A DNA stretch of 64,000 nt. Origin: an uncultured Bacteroidota bacterium. GTDB taxonomy: Bacteria > Bacteroidota > Bacteroidia > Flavobacteriales > Flavobacteriaceae. The position numbers were made by a program, and so were the translations under genes. Location of the stretch: NCBI GenBank assembly GCA_902523665.1, contig CABZAD010000004.1, positions 1-64,000 of the forward strand, in the 5' to 3' direction. This document shows positions 21,414 through 31,843 of the stretch, piece by piece (position 1 is the first letter of the stretch; the number at the start of each line of letters is the position of its first letter). The notes below the pieces were generated by a model. The model was not told the DNA's origin. It ran no database searches and saw nothing but the letters and a program-made list of their open reading frames with translations.

Positions 21414-21956
21414 ATGTCAAGAATAGGTAATAACCCGATAAATATTCCCGAAGGAGTTTCAATTAAAGTCAGTGAGGATGTCATTACTGTAAAAGGAAGT
21501 AAAGGTGAGATTAACCAAAACTTTGACGGTGTCAGCTTTGATATATCTAATGATACTATAATTGTAAAAAGAAATTCAGAATCAAAAGATCATAAGGCTA
21601 AACATGGGCTTTATAGATCTCTTGTATCTAATATGATCAAAGGAGTGAGCGAAGGTTTTACTCTAGAATTGGAGTTAGTCGGTGTTGGTTACAGAGCAAC
21701 TTCATCTGGTCAGAAACTTGACCTTGCCTTAGGCTTCTCTCACACAATTGTTATGAATATTGCTCCAGATGTAAAGGTTGAATGTATAAACGAAAAGGGC
21801 TCTAATCCGATAATTAGATTAAGCTCATTTGATAAACAGCTTTTAGGGCATGTTGCAGCTAAAATTAGGTCATTTAGAAGGCCTGAGCCATATAAAGGAA
21901 AAGGAATAAAATTTGTTGGTGAACAAATAAGAAGAAAAGCAGGTAAATCAGCATAA
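21414..21956 (+). CDS. rplF: 50S ribosomal protein L6
   Basis: 180 residues. L6 sits near the factor-binding site. [39 protein letters not shown] and [20 protein letters not shown] followed by RKAGKSA are hallmark segments. One base to rplR. Confidence 0.98.
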   Translation: MSRIGNNPINIPEGVSIKVSEDVITVKGSKGEINQNFDGVSFDISNDTIIVKRNSESKDHKAKHGLYRSLVSNMIKGVSEGFTLELELVGVGYRATSSGQKLDLALGFSHTIVMNIAPDVKVECINEKGSNPIIRLSSFDKQLLGHVAAKIRSFRRPEPYKGKGIKFVGEQIRRKAGKSA

Positions 21957-21957
21957 T

Positions 21958-22317
21958 ATGAAAAATAACAAAACCTTTAGGAGAAATAGAATTAGACAAA
22001 GAATAAAGAAAGTAATTTCGGGTACATCTGAATATCCTAGGCTTTCTGTATTTAGGAGTAATAAAGAAATATATTGTCAATTGATTGATGATGTAAATGG
22101 TAAAACTATTATTCAAACATCTTCAAGAGATAAGTCAATTGCTGACCTAAAGCTAGATAGTAACATTGAAATTTCTTTCAATGTAGGAAAATCAATTGCA
22201 GAGCAGGCAGTGAAAAAAGGTATTGACAAAATTAAATTCGATAGAGGTGGTTACCTTTATCACGGTAGAGTTAAATCACTTGCTGATGGCGCAAGAGAAG
22301 GTGGTCTTAAATTTTAA
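21958..22317 (+). CDS. rplR: 50S ribosomal protein L18
   Basis: 119 residues. L18 binds 5S rRNA with L5. [38 protein letters not shown] and [20 protein letters not shown] with the final EGGLKF are standard. Two bases to rpsE. Confidence 0.98.
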   Translation: MKNNKTFRRNRIRQRIKKVISGTSEYPRLSVFRSNKEIYCQLIDDVNGKTIIQTSSRDKSIADLKLDSNIEISFNVGKSIAEQAVKKGIDKIKFDRGGYLYHGRVKSLADGAREGGLKF

Positions 22318-22319
22318 AT

Positions 22320-22844
22320 ATGTATAAGAATTATAAAAATATTGAACTTGTTAAGCCAGCTGGCTTAGACTTAAAAGATAAACTTGTTGGTATCCAAAGA
22401 GTCACAAAAGTAACAAAAGGTGGTAGAGCTTTTGGTTTCTCTGCCATTGTTGTTGTAGGAGATGAAAATGGAGTTGTTGGACACGGACTTGGTAAAGCAA
22501 AAGAAGTTTCAATTGCAATTTCTAAAGCTGTTGAAGACGCAAAAAAAAATCTTGTAAGAATTCCAATTGAAAATGGTACTTTACCTCACGAACAAAAGGG
22601 AAAATTTGGTGGTTCAAGAGTATTTATAAAGCCTGCGACTCCTGGTACAGGTGTAATTGCTGGTGGCGCTGTAAGAACAGTATTAGAAGCTGTAGGCGTA
22701 CAAAATGTTCTTTCTAAATCTCAAGGGTCATCAAATCCTCATAATGTTGTCAAAGCAACATTTGATGCACTTCTTAATTTAAGAAGTCCGTTAATGATTT
22801 CAAGACAAAGAGGTATATCTCTTGATAAAGTTTTTAAAGGATGA
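22320..22844 (+). CDS. rpsE: 30S ribosomal protein S5
   Basis: 174 residues. S5 lies at the mRNA entry channel and affects decoding accuracy. Conserved blocks are [40 protein letters not shown] and [20 protein letters not shown]. The stop codon overlaps the rpmD start as ATGA (4 bases). Confidence 0.98.
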   Translation: MYKNYKNIELVKPAGLDLKDKLVGIQRVTKVTKGGRAFGFSAIVVVGDENGVVGHGLGKAKEVSIAISKAVEDAKKNLVRIPIENGTLPHEQKGKFGGSRVFIKPATPGTGVIAGGAVRTVLEAVGVQNVLSKSQGSSNPHNVVKATFDALLNLRSPLMISRQRGISLDKVFKG

Positions 22845-23026
22845 GTAAAAAGGTAAAAATTAAACAAGTAAGAAGTACAATAAAGAGGTTAGAGTCTCAA
22901 AAGAGAACTCTACAAGCTCTTGGTTTAAGAAAAATAGGAATGGAAGTTGAACATGAGTTAACATCTTCTATTTCTGGTATGATTGATAAAGTTAAACATC
23001 TTGTTGAGGTAAACCCTGTTAAATAA
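22841..23026 (+). CDS. rpmD: 50S ribosomal protein L30
   Basis: 61 residues. [20 protein letters not shown] and [17 protein letters not shown] identify L30; the short protein binds 23S and 5S rRNA contacts. It overlaps rpsE by 4 bases and precedes rplO by 5 bases. Confidence 0.96.
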   Translation: MSKKVKIKQVRSTIKRLESQKRTLQALGLRKIGMEVEHELTSSISGMIDKVKHLVEVNPVK

Positions 23027-23031
23027 TAGCT

Positions 23032-23484
23032 ATGAGTTTAAATAATCTAAAACCTGCAAAAGGATCAAATAAGACGAGTGGAAAAAGATTAGGCCGAGGA
23101 CAGGGTTCTGGAAAGGGTGGTACATCTACAAAAGGACATAAAGGGGCTCAATCTAGATCAGGTTACTCCAGAAAAATTGGATTTGAGGGTGGTCAAATGC
23201 CACTTCAAAGAAGAATTCCAAAATTTGGTTTTAGAAATATTAACAGAGTTGAGTATAATACTATAAATGTTGACGATATTCAAAATCTTGTTGATAATAA
23301 AAAGATAAAAAAGGACTTAACATTAGAAAAAATGGTTGAATTGAGATTAGCTAAGGAAGGCGATCTTGTCAAGGTTTTAGGAAGAGGTGAAATTGACTCC
23401 CCAGTAAATATATCGGCTCATAAGTTTTCTGCATCTGCTGAAAAGTTGATTAAGAAAGCAGGGGGAAAAGCGAATATAATATAA
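23032..23484 (+). CDS. rplO: 50S ribosomal protein L15
   Basis: 150 residues. L15 is a late-assembly protein. The Gly/Lys-rich N-terminus [20 protein letters not shown] and [20 protein letters not shown] are characteristic; the C-terminal globular part ends [15 protein letters not shown]. Its stop shares one base with the secY start. Confidence 0.98.
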   Translation: MSLNNLKPAKGSNKTSGKRLGRGQGSGKGGTSTKGHKGAQSRSGYSRKIGFEGGQMPLQRRIPKFGFRNINRVEYNTINVDDIQNLVDNKKIKKDLTLEKMVELRLAKEGDLVKVLGRGEIDSPVNISAHKFSASAEKLIKKAGGKANII

Positions 23485-24836
23485 TGAATAAATTAATAGA
23501 CCTAATAAAGAGTATTTACAAGATTAAAGAATTAAGGGAAAGAATTCTTTTTACTCTTGCACTCTTATTAGTATACAGGCTTGGAGCACAAGTAGTTCTT
23601 CCAGGAGTTGATTCTTTAGCTCTATCTGACTTATCCTCAAGATCTGATGGGGGAGGCTTACTAGGAATTTTAAATGCTTTTACTGGCGGAGCCTTTGCTA
23701 ATGCGTCGATATTTGCTCTTGGTATAATGCCCTATATATCTGCATCAATTGTAGTTCAATTAATGGGTGTTGCTTTACCTTATCTTCAAAAGCTGCAAAA
23801 AGAAGGTGAAAGTGGAAGAAAAAAAATTACTCAAATTACTAGGTGGCTAACGATCTTTATATGTGTAGTACAAGCTCCAGCTTATCTTTATGGTTTAAGT
23901 GCTCTAGGTGTTCCTGATAGTGCTTTTATATTCGGAAGAACTCCAGCGTTTATTTTTACATCAATTATAATACTTGTTACTGGATGTATATTTGCGATGT
24001 GGCTTGGAGAAAAGATTACTGACAGAGGTATTGGTAATGGAATATCACTTCTTATAACTGTTGGTATTGTCGCCACTCTCCCATTATCCTTTACTCAAAA
24101 TTTAATTTCAAGAATATCTGAAAGTAATGGGGGACTAATTATGGTTGTTATTGAATTAGCCGTTTGGCTAGTTATAATTCTTTTGTGTATTCTATTAGTG
24201 ATGGCAGTAAGACAAATACCAGTTCAATATGCAAGAAGAAATTCTGTTCCTGGAACTCAATCACCTGGAATGGCTAAAAGACAGTATATCCCTCTTAAGC
24301 TTAACGCATCAGGAGTTATGCCAATAATTTTTGCTCAAGCACTTATGTTTGCTCCAGCCACAATTGGAAGTGTTTTTGGTACCTCTTCAGTTGGTCAATG
24401 GTTGCAGGCAAGTTTTTCTGATATATTTGGCCTATGGTATAACATTTTATTTGGAGTATTAGTTGTTGTTTTTACATTTTTTTATACAGCTATAACAGTA
24501 CCAACAAATAAGATGTCTGATGATTTAAAAAGAAGTGGAGGATTTGTTCCTGGTATAAGACCTGGTAACGAAACATCTGAATATTTAGATTCTGTAATGT
24601 CACAAATAACATTTCCAGGATCTTTATATTTGGCTATAATTGCAGTTTTCCCTGCAATTGTTGTGCAGCTAATTGGAATGCAGCAAGGATGGGCTCTTTT
24701 TTTTGGTGGAACTTCCCTTTTAATTATGGTTGGAGTTGCAATCGATACAATTCAGCAGGTAAATGCATATTTATTAAATAATCACTATGATGGACTTATG
24801 AAGTCAGGGTCAATGAGAAGTAAACCAACAATATAA
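23484..24836 (+). CDS. secY: Protein translocase subunit SecY
   Basis: 450 residues, ten membrane segments expected. SecY is the pore of the SecYEG translocon. [20 protein letters not shown] is the first segment, [20 protein letters not shown] the second, then GLGNG-like [28 protein letters not shown] and [20 protein letters not shown]. The cytoplasmic loop and plug are of normal length. One-base overlaps with both rplO and infA point to coupled translation. Confidence 0.97.
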   Translation: MNKLIDLIKSIYKIKELRERILFTLALLLVYRLGAQVVLPGVDSLALSDLSSRSDGGGLLGILNAFTGGAFANASIFALGIMPYISASIVVQLMGVALPYLQKLQKEGESGRKKITQITRWLTIFICVVQAPAYLYGLSALGVPDSAFIFGRTPAFIFTSIIILVTGCIFAMWLGEKITDRGIGNGISLLITVGIVATLPLSFTQNLISRISESNGGLIMVVIELAVWLVIILLCILLVMAVRQIPVQYARRNSVPGTQSPGMAKRQYIPLKLNASGVMPIIFAQALMFAPATIGSVFGTSSVGQWLQASFSDIFGLWYNILFGVLVVVFTFFYTAITVPTNKMSDDLKRSGGFVPGIRPGNETSEYLDSVMSQITFPGSLYLAIIAVFPAIVVQLIGMQQGWALFFGGTSLLIMVGVAIDTIQQVNAYLLNNHYDGLMKSGSMRSKPTI

Positions 24837-25051
24837 TGGCTAAACAGAAATCAATTGAGCAAGAAGGTAAAATAATCGAAGCATTGTCAAATGCTATGTT
24901 TAGAGTTGAGCTAGAAAATGGACACGTTGTTACAGCTCATATCTCAGGTAAAATGAGATTACATTATATTAAACTTTTACCAGGAGACAAAGTAAAACTT
25001 GAAATGAGTCCCTATGATTTGACAAAAGCAAGGATAACATTTAGAATGTAA
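24836..25051 (+). CDS. infA: Translation initiation factor IF-1
   Basis: 71 residues, single S1-like OB fold. [40 protein letters not shown] and [20 protein letters not shown] show the family. IF-1 blocks the A site during initiation. Shares one base with the secY stop; rpmJ follows after 11 bases. Confidence 0.98.
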   Translation: MAKQKSIEQEGKIIEALSNAMFRVELENGHVVTAHISGKMRLHYIKLLPGDKVKLEMSPYDLTKARITFRM

Positions 25052-25062
25052 ATTAAATTAAA

Positions 25063-25179
25063 ATGAAAGTAAGAGCATCAATAAAAAAAAGAAGTAGTGA
25101 GTGTAAAATCGTCAGAAGAAAAGGCCGTTTATACATCATTAATAAAAAAAATCCAAGATTTAAACAAAGACAAGGTTAA
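25063..25179 (+). CDS. rpmJ: 50S ribosomal protein L36, zinc-free type
   Basis: 38 residues, found by reading the gap between infA and rpsM. The protein opens [20 protein letters not shown] and ends NPRFKQRQG. In zinc-binding L36 the ligands are C11, C14, C27 and H32/33; here they are Ser11, Cys14, Asn27 and Phe33, so only one ligand remains and zinc binding should be lost. Two bases separate it from rpsM. Confidence 0.95.
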   Translation: MKVRASIKKRSSECKIVRRKGRLYIINKKNPRFKQRQG

Positions 25180-25181
25180 TT

Positions 25182-25556
25182 ATGGCAAGAATTTCAGGAA
25201 TAGATATACCAAAGGATAAGAGAGGAGCAATAGCTTTAACCTACATATATGGTATTGGTAAAAGTTTAGCATTAACTATATTAGAAAACGCAAAAGTTGA
25301 TCAAAATAAAAAGGTTTCTAATTGGGATGATAAGGAAATAGCTAGCATAAGAGATGTTGTAGGGAATCTGATAATAGAAGGTGAATTAAGATCAGAAACT
25401 CAGCTTAATATTAAAAGATTAATGGACATTGGAAGTTACAGAGGAATAAGACATAGAACAGGACTCCCTCTAAGAGGCCAAAGGACAAAAAATAACTCTA
25501 GAACTAGAAAAGGAAAAAGAAAAACTGTAGCTAACAAGAAAAAAGCGACTAAATAA
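25182..25556 (+). CDS. rpsM: 30S ribosomal protein S13
   Basis: 124 residues. S13 bridges the 30S head to the 50S subunit. [36 protein letters not shown] and [20 protein letters not shown] are conserved; the basic tail is typical. One base to rpsK. Confidence 0.98.
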   Translation: MARISGIDIPKDKRGAIALTYIYGIGKSLALTILENAKVDQNKKVSNWDDKEIASIRDVVGNLIIEGELRSETQLNIKRLMDIGSYRGIRHRTGLPLRGQRTKNNSRTRKGKRKTVANKKKATK

Positions 25557-25557
25557 T

Positions 25558-25941
25558 ATGGCAAAATCTACAAATAAAAAGAGAAAGGTAATTGTTGAAT
25601 CAAATGGTGAAGCTCATATCAATGCTTCATTCAATAATATAATAATATCCATTACAAATTTAAAAGGTGAAGTTATCTCATGGTCATCTGCTGGTAAAAT
25701 GGGATTTAGAGGTTCAAAAAAAAATACTCCTTTTGCAGCACAAACAGCAGCTGAAGATTGCGCAAAAATAGCTTATGATGCTGGCTTAAGAAGAATTAAA
25801 GTCCTTGTTAAAGGACCTGGAAATGGAAGAGAATCTGCGATAAGAACACTTCATAATAATGGACTTGAAGTTTCAGAAATTATTGATGTTACTCCAGTTC
25901 CTCATAATGGATGTAGACCACCTAAAAGAAGAAGAGTTTAA
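25558..25941 (+). CDS. rpsK: 30S ribosomal protein S11
   Basis: 127 residues. S11 lies on the 30S platform. [40 protein letters not shown] and [17 protein letters not shown] are signature segments. Fourteen bases to rpsD. Confidence 0.98.
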   Translation: MAKSTNKKRKVIVESNGEAHINASFNNIIISITNLKGEVISWSSAGKMGFRGSKKNTPFAAQTAAEDCAKIAYDAGLRRIKVLVKGPGNGRESAIRTLHNNGLEVSEIIDVTPVPHNGCRPPKRRRV

Positions 25942-25955
25942 TTAATTATAAATAA

Positions 25956-26561
25956 ATGGCAAGATATACAGGACCAAAAACAAAGATTTCAAGAAAGTTC
26001 GGCGAACCATTATTTGGAGAAGACAGAACTCTAGAGAAGAAAAACTATCCTCCAGGTCAACATGGTAATAGCAAAAGAAGAGCAAAAAAATCCGAATATG
26101 CTATTCAGCTAATGGAGAAGCAAAAGGCTAAGTACACTTATGGAATACTTGAAAAACAGTTTAGAAACATTTACAATAAAGCTAATAGAGGGAAAGGTAT
26201 TACTGGTGAATTACTTCTTCAGCTATGTGAGTCTAGGCTTGATAACGTAATTTATAGAATGGGCATTTCAAAAACAAGAGATGGAGCCAGACAGCTTGTA
26301 TCTCACAAGCATATTACTGTAAATGGATCAATAGTAAATATCCCATCATACACTTTAAGGCCAGGTGATAAGGTATCAATTAGAGAAAAATCAAAGTCTT
26401 TAAAAGCAATTGAAAGCTCTTTAATTGAAAATAACTCTGAATACGAATGGATTAAATTTAACAGAGAAAGGCTAGAAGGAGAATTTGTTTCAATTCCAGA
26501 AAGAGAGCAAATTCCAGAAAATATTAAAGAACAATTAATAGTTGAATTATACTCAAAATAA
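25956..26561 (+). CDS. rpsD: 30S ribosomal protein S4
   Basis: 201 residues. S4 starts 30S assembly. [40 protein letters not shown] and the S4 RNA-binding domain [40 protein letters not shown] are present. It lacks the N-terminal zinc CxxC cluster seen in some S4 proteins. Five bases to rpoA. Confidence 0.98.
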   Translation: MARYTGPKTKISRKFGEPLFGEDRTLEKKNYPPGQHGNSKRRAKKSEYAIQLMEKQKAKYTYGILEKQFRNIYNKANRGKGITGELLLQLCESRLDNVIYRMGISKTRDGARQLVSHKHITVNGSIVNIPSYTLRPGDKVSIREKSKSLKAIESSLIENNSEYEWIKFNRERLEGEFVSIPEREQIPENIKEQLIVELYSK

Positions 26562-26566
26562 AAAAT

Positions 26567-27559
26567 ATGGCAATTTTAAACTTTCAGAAACCAGATAAAG
26601 TAATCATGATTGATTCTACGGAATCTCATGGTAAATTTGAATTTAGACCTTTGGAACCAGGCTATGGTTTAACCATAGGAAATGCTCTACGAAGAGTATT
26701 ATTATCTTCTTTAGAGGGATACGCTTTCACGTCATTAAAAATTGACGGTATTGACCATGAATTTTCTACAATTGAAGGAGTTGTTGAAGATGTAACTGAA
26801 ATTATCCTTAACATTAAACAAATAAGATTAAAGAGACAGATTGATGATGTTGAAAATGAAAAAATTAATGTTATAATAGGAAATCAAAAAGTTTTTAAGG
26901 CCTCTGATCTTCAAAAGTTTATTTCCGGTTTTCAAATTCTAAATCCTGATCTAGTAATTTGTAGCTTAGAGAAAGATATAAAGCTTTCTATTGAGCTTAA
27001 TATCGAAAAGGGAAGAGGTTATGTTCCAGCTGAAGAAAACAAAAAACAAAGTGATTCTATAGGTGTAATAGCCATTGATTCAATATATACTCCTATTAGA
27101 AATGTAAAGTATAATATTGAGAATTATAGAGTTGAACAAAAGACAGATTATGAGAAACTTGTTTTTGAAATTGAAACTGATGGATCTATTCACCCTAAAG
27201 ATGCTTTAACCGAGGCAGCAAAAATTTTAATTCATCACTTTATGTTATTCTCAGATGAATTGATAACCTTAGAGGCTGATGAAATTGCTCAGTCAGAAAC
27301 ATACGATGAAGAATCTCTTCACATGAGACAATTACTTAAGACCAAATTAATTGATATGGACTTATCAGTTAGGGCTCTAAACTGTCTTAAAGCAGCTGAA
27401 GTTGACACTCTTGGTGATCTTGTTTCATTTAATAAAAACGATCTTATGAAATTTAGAAACTTTGGAAGAAAATCACTCACAGAATTAGAAGAATTAGTTA
27501 TTCTTAAAGGTCTTTCTTTCGGTATGGATCTTTCAAAATATAAACTAGACAAAGATTAA
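26567..27559 (+). CDS. rpoA: DNA-directed RNA polymerase alpha subunit
   Basis: 330 residues. The N-terminal assembly domain (about 1-235) includes [20 protein letters not shown] and [20 protein letters not shown]. The C-terminal DNA/activator-binding domain (about 260-330) shows LDLSVRALN-like [20 protein letters not shown] and [20 protein letters not shown]. Usual place between rpsD and rplQ. Confidence 0.98.
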   Translation: MAILNFQKPDKVIMIDSTESHGKFEFRPLEPGYGLTIGNALRRVLLSSLEGYAFTSLKIDGIDHEFSTIEGVVEDVTEIILNIKQIRLKRQIDDVENEKINVIIGNQKVFKASDLQKFISGFQILNPDLVICSLEKDIKLSIELNIEKGRGYVPAEENKKQSDSIGVIAIDSIYTPIRNVKYNIENYRVEQKTDYEKLVFEIETDGSIHPKDALTEAAKILIHHFMLFSDELITLEADEIAQSETYDEESLHMRQLLKTKLIDMDLSVRALNCLKAAEVDTLGDLVSFNKNDLMKFRNFGRKSLTELEELVILKGLSFGMDLSKYKLDKD

Positions 27560-27569
27560 ACTTTAAGTC

Positions 27570-28004
27570 ATGAGACACGGTAAGAAAATTATTAAATTAG
27601 GTAGAAAATCTGCTCATAGAAAGGCAATGTTAGCCAATATGGCTGTTTCTTTATTTGAGCATAAAAGAATTACTACTACCTCAACTAAGGCAAAAGCATT
27701 AAAAATATTTGTTGAACCTTTAATTACCAAGTCTAAAAATGACACTGTACACAATAGGAGACAATGTTTTAGTAAACTAAGAAATAAAATTGGTGTTCAG
27801 ATTTTATTTGATGAAATTTCTAATAGAGTCGCTAATAGACCTGGAGGTTACACAAGGGTAATTAAACTAGGAAACAGATTGGGAGATAATTCATCAATGG
27901 CAATGATAGAACTTGTCGATTTTAATGACATATATAATAGTACTTCTTCAAATAAACTTGAAGTTCCTGATGAAGATTCTAATCCAGAATCTACCTCTGA
28001 ATAA
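27570..28004 (+). CDS. rplQ: 50S ribosomal protein L17
   Basis: 144 residues. [40 protein letters not shown] and [20 protein letters not shown] identify it. After the core (about residue 118) there is a short acidic tail, [16 protein letters not shown], instead of the basic tails seen in many relatives. It closes the ribosomal operon; carA follows after 77 bases that show no hairpin terminator. Confidence 0.97.
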   Translation: MRHGKKIIKLGRKSAHRKAMLANMAVSLFEHKRITTTSTKAKALKIFVEPLITKSKNDTVHNRRQCFSKLRNKIGVQILFDEISNRVANRPGGYTRVIKLGNRLGDNSSMAMIELVDFNDIYNSTSSNKLEVPDEDSNPESTSE

Positions 28005-28081
28005 CACCTTATAAAAAGTAATTAACAATAGGGTATATGTCTTTATATATATCCTTTTTTTGTTTAATTTTATTTTTAGAA

Positions 28082-29179
28082 ATGTCCAACAAAAAAAGAA
28101 AGAAAGGTCTCGTACTGTTAGCTGATGGTACGATTTTTTATGGTCGTTCTGCTGGAATTGATGGCACTTCCTTTGGCGAAATTTGTTTTAATACAGGAGT
28201 AACAGGATATCAAGAAATATTTACTGACCCCTCATACTTTGGACAAATTATGGTTACAACAACTTCTCATATTGGTAACTATGGAATAAAAATGTCTGAA
28301 TCTCAATCCAAAGAGATATTTATTAGTGGTTTAATATGTAAGTCATTTAGCTCAGTTAATTCTCGGTCAAATTCTAAATCATTAAAGGAATGGTTTAAGT
28401 CAAATAAATTAGTCACACTCTGTGATGTTGACACTAGAGCATTAGTTAGATACATTAGAGATAATGGAGCAATGAATGCTGCGATTACAACTGAAATTGA
28501 TAAAATTAAACATATCAAAAAGAATCTTAATAAGTTTCCAGTTATGGATGGTCTTGAGCTCGCTTCTAAAGTTTCAACGAAAAAATCATATGAATACGGT
28601 AATAAAGACTCAAAAGTTAGATTAGCAGTTATAGATCTAGGAATTAAAAAAAATATTCTTGAAAACTTTTCAAAAAGAGGTTTGTTTGTTAAAGTGTTTC
28701 CATACAACACAGATTTTGAAAAAATGTTAAAATTTAAACCCGATGGCTTCTTTTTATCAAATGGCCCTGGTGATCCTAAGCCTCTATCTGAGGTTATAAA
28801 TACTACAAAAAAAATTTTAGATAAAAATTATCCTCTATTTGGTATATGTCTAGGTCATCAAGTAATTGCTCTCGCAAATGGAATTAAAACATATAAAATG
28901 TTTAACGGTCATAGAGGAATTAATCATCCTGTTTTAAATCTAAATACTGGTAAAGGTGAGATTACATCCCAGAATCATGGTTTTGCAGTTGATTATAAGA
29001 CAGCAGTTTCTAATAAATCTGTAAAAATATCTCATAAACATTTAAATGACCAAACAGTTGCAGGTCTTGAAATTAAAGGTAAGGACTGTTTTTCCGTCCA
29101 GTATCATCCTGAAGCTGGTCCTGGGCCAAATGACGGTAATTATCTATTTGATCAATTCCTATCTAAGCTTAACCAATGA
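28082..29179 (+). CDS. carA: Carbamoyl-phosphate synthase small chain
   Basis: 365 residues from ATG 28082 ([20 protein letters not shown]). An in-frame ATG at 28037 would add 15 hydrophobic residues that do not belong to the family. CarA hydrolyses glutamine to supply ammonia to CarB for arginine and pyrimidine synthesis. [20 protein letters not shown] is conserved; the glutaminase Cys is in [17 protein letters not shown] and the His in [15 protein letters not shown]. carB is about 25 kb away at 54722. eno starts one base after the stop. The order rplQ-carA-eno-gltA is typical of Flavobacteria. Confidence 0.96.
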   Translation: MSNKKRKKGLVLLADGTIFYGRSAGIDGTSFGEICFNTGVTGYQEIFTDPSYFGQIMVTTTSHIGNYGIKMSESQSKEIFISGLICKSFSSVNSRSNSKSLKEWFKSNKLVTLCDVDTRALVRYIRDNGAMNAAITTEIDKIKHIKKNLNKFPVMDGLELASKVSTKKSYEYGNKDSKVRLAVIDLGIKKNILENFSKRGLFVKVFPYNTDFEKMLKFKPDGFFLSNGPGDPKPLSEVINTTKKILDKNYPLFGICLGHQVIALANGIKTYKMFNGHRGINHPVLNLNTGKGEITSQNHGFAVDYKTAVSNKSVKISHKHLNDQTVAGLEIKGKDCFSVQYHPEAGPGPNDGNYLFDQFLSKLNQ

Positions 29180-29180
29180 T

Positions 29181-30473
29181 ATGACAAAAATTAAGACTAT
29201 TGTAGCTAGGCAAATATTTGATTCAAGAGGTAATCCAACAGTTGAAACTGATGTAATTACCTCAAATGGAGTTTTAGGCAGAGCTGCTGTTCCGTCAGGG
29301 GCTTCAACCGGTGAGCATGAGGCTGTTGAGTTAAGAGACGAAACTAAAGATTTTATGGGTAAGTCTGTTTATCGGGCAGTTAAAAACGTAAATGAATCAA
29401 TTTTAAAAGAACTAAAGAATTTATCAGTATTTGACCAAGAATTAATTGATTCAAAGATGATTGAGCTTGATAATACCCCTAACAAGTCAAAACTTGGAGC
29501 AAATGCTATTCTATCTGTTTCATTAGCTGTTGCAAAGGCTGCCGCAATTGAAAAAAATTTACCTCTTTTTAGATATTTGGGAAATGAAAAATCAAATATT
29601 CTACCTGTTCCTCTAATGAATATAATAAATGGTGGAAGTCATTCTGATTCACCTATTTCTTTCCAAGAATTTATGATTGTTCCTATTGGTGCTTCAACTT
29701 TTAGTCATGCTCTTCAAATAGGTAACGAAGTTTTTCATAATCTAAAATTAATTTTAAAATCTAGAGGTCTTTCAACTGCAGTTGGGGATGAGGGTGGATT
29801 TGCCCCTGATCTAGATGGTACAGAAGATGCAATCAACACAATCATTAAAGCTGTAGAAAAAGCAGGCTATAAGATCAAAGAAGATGTAATGATAGCTCTT
29901 GATTGTGCCTCCTCAGAATTTTTTAAAGATGGTTATTATGATTATTCAATTTTTGAAAGTGGTAATAACTCTAAATTAACATCAGAGGAACAAGTAAATT
30001 TTCTAGTTGATCTCTGTGAAAAATATCCAATAATTTCTATTGAAGATGGAATGGATGAAAATGACTGGGGTGGATGGAAACTTTTAACAGAAAAAATTGG
30101 AGATAAGGTACAGCTTGTTGGCGATGATTTATTTGTAACTGATATTTCAAGGTTGTATAAGGGAATAAATGAAAAAATTGGTAATTCTATTTTGATTAAA
30201 TTTAATCAAGTCGGTTCATTAACTGAGACTATCTCATCTATTAATCTTGCTTTAAAAAATAACTTTACTTCAGTAATATCGCATAGATCTGGTGAAACAG
30301 AAGATTCTACAATTTCAGATCTTTGTGTAGCCTTCAACACCGGACAAATTAAAACAGGATCAATGTCCAGAAGCGACAGAATGTCTAAATACAATCAATT
30401 AATTAGAATTGAGGAAGAATTAGGAGATTCTGCTATATATCTGGGAAAAAAAGCGTTTAAGTTAAACTTATAA
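29181..30473 (+). CDS. eno: Enolase
   Basis: 430 residues from ATG 29181 ([20 protein letters not shown]), one base after carA. A longer frame starting inside carA is not credible. Enolase interconverts 2-phosphoglycerate and phosphoenolpyruvate. Conserved segments are GAIPSGASTG-like [39 protein letters not shown], the Mg-ligand region [23 protein letters not shown] and the active-site loop [20 protein letters not shown]. Confidence 0.97.
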   Translation: MTKIKTIVARQIFDSRGNPTVETDVITSNGVLGRAAVPSGASTGEHEAVELRDETKDFMGKSVYRAVKNVNESILKELKNLSVFDQELIDSKMIELDNTPNKSKLGANAILSVSLAVAKAAAIEKNLPLFRYLGNEKSNILPVPLMNIINGGSHSDSPISFQEFMIVPIGASTFSHALQIGNEVFHNLKLILKSRGLSTAVGDEGGFAPDLDGTEDAINTIIKAVEKAGYKIKEDVMIALDCASSEFFKDGYYDYSIFESGNNSKLTSEEQVNFLVDLCEKYPIISIEDGMDENDWGGWKLLTEKIGDKVQLVGDDLFVTDISRLYKGINEKIGNSILIKFNQVGSLTETISSINLALKNNFTSVISHRSGETEDSTISDLCVAFNTGQIKTGSMSRSDRMSKYNQLIRIEEELGDSAIYLGKKAFKLNL

Positions 30474-30516
30474 AAATTTAAATTTTATTTAATTTTTTTC
30501 TTAACCCTAGGTAATT

Positions 30517-30524
30517 TAAATTTG
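30517..30524 (+). promoter_or_regulatory. -7 box TAAATTTG for gltA
   Basis: Exact TAnnTTTG match 15 bases before ATG 30540. Predicted start about 30528, a leader of roughly 12 bases. It lies inside a spuriously extended upstream frame of gltA, which supports the downstream ATG. Confidence 0.5.
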
Positions 30525-30539
30525 TATAAATACCCATCG

Positions 30540-31835
30540 ATGGATAAATCTGCAAAAATTGAATACAACGGTAAGTCCTATGATTTTCCAGTTATTACTG
30601 GTTCAGAGAATGAAGAAGCTATTGATATTAATAAATTAAGGGCTGAGACTGGTTTGATAACTTATGATCCTGGCTATAAAAATACTGGCCATTGTATTAG
30701 TAATATAACATATCTTGATGGAGAAAATGGTATATTAAGATACAGAGGTTACTCTGTTGATGAATTATGTGAAAAAAAATCTTTCTTAGACGTTGTGTAT
30801 CTCCTTATTTTTGGAGATCTACCCAATAGTGATCAGTTAAGTAAATTTCAGAATGATATTAGAGAAGAAGCTTTAGTAGATGAAGATTTAAAGAGAATTT
30901 TTAAAAGTTTCCCAAGGTCTGCTCATCCTATGGGTGTACTTTCATCTTTAACATCAGCCTTAATTGCATTTAACCCCCTTAATGAAACAAAGATTTCAAT
31001 TCATGACAAGAAAGGAATTACAGAACATGAAAAAATGTATATGTCTACAGTCAAACTTTTATCAAAATTTCCAATTATTTCATCTTGGACACTTAGAAAG
31101 ATAAAAGGTCTTCCACTTAATTATAGTAATAATAAATTATCATATACTGAAAACATTGCATATATGATGTTTGCTTTACCCAATAGAGAGTATATTAAAA
31201 ATGATATTATAACAAATGCTCTAAATACTCTTTTAATTCTTCATGCTGACCATGAACAAAATTGCTCAACTTCAACAGTTAGAATAGTCGGGTCATCATA
31301 TGCTGGTCTTTATGCATCAATTTCTGCAGGAATAGGTGCATTATGGGGTAGACTTCATGGTGGTGCAAATCAGGCTGTGATTGAAATGTTAGAATTAATC
31401 AAAAATGATGATTCCAATATAGATAAATATATAAGTAAAGCAAAAGACAAATCAGATCCATTCAGATTAATGGGTTTTGGTCATAGAGTTTATAAAAATT
31501 TTGATCCTCGTGCAAAAATTATTAAAAAAGCTGCAGACCAAGTTCTTAACGACCTTGGAATCAATGATCCTGTTTTAGATATTGCAAAATCCATTGAGGA
31601 AAAAGCACTAAATGATGAATATTTTATTGAAAAAAAGTTATATCCTAATGTTGATTTTTACTCTGGTATAATATACAGAGCCCTTGGTATTCCTACTGAA
31701 ATGTTTACTGTTATGTTTGCCCTAGGTAGAATTCCTGGTTGGATCGCTCAATGGAAAGAAATGAGAGATTCAAATAATCCAATAGGAAGACCAAGACAAA
31801 TTTATAACGGGCCAACACATAGAAAAATATCATAA
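30540..31835 (+). CDS. gltA: Citrate synthase
   Basis: 431 residues from ATG 30540 (MDKSAKIEYNGKSYDFPVIT); an upstream TTG at 30522 falls in the promoter box. It condenses oxaloacetate and acetyl-CoA at the entry to the TCA cycle. The hexameric type II family is indicated by LITYDPGYKNTGHCISNITY and GILRYRGYSVDELCEKKSF. Catalytic residues are in LHADHEQNCSTSTVRIVGS, GRLHGGANQAVIEML and GFGHRVYKNFDPRAKIIKK; the CoA-site PGWIAQWKEM precedes RPRQIYNG at the end. argS starts 8 bases later. Confidence 0.96.
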   Translation: MDKSAKIEYNGKSYDFPVITGSENEEAIDINKLRAETGLITYDPGYKNTGHCISNITYLDGENGILRYRGYSVDELCEKKSFLDVVYLLIFGDLPNSDQLSKFQNDIREEALVDEDLKRIFKSFPRSAHPMGVLSSLTSALIAFNPLNETKISIHDKKGITEHEKMYMSTVKLLSKFPIISSWTLRKIKGLPLNYSNNKLSYTENIAYMMFALPNREYIKNDIITNALNTLLILHADHEQNCSTSTVRIVGSSYAGLYASISAGIGALWGRLHGGANQAVIEMLELIKNDDSNIDKYISKAKDKSDPFRLMGFGHRVYKNFDPRAKIIKKAADQVLNDLGINDPVLDIAKSIEEKALNDEYFIEKKLYPNVDFYSGIIYRALGIPTEMFTVMFALGRIPGWIAQWKEMRDSNNPIGRPRQIYNGPTHRKIS

Positions 31836-31843
31836 AATAATCA

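Noticed and set aside
29046-29180. Upstream extension of the enolase frame inside carA
   Set aside because: It overlaps carA's conserved C-terminal codons; enolase proper begins [11 protein letters not shown] at 29181.
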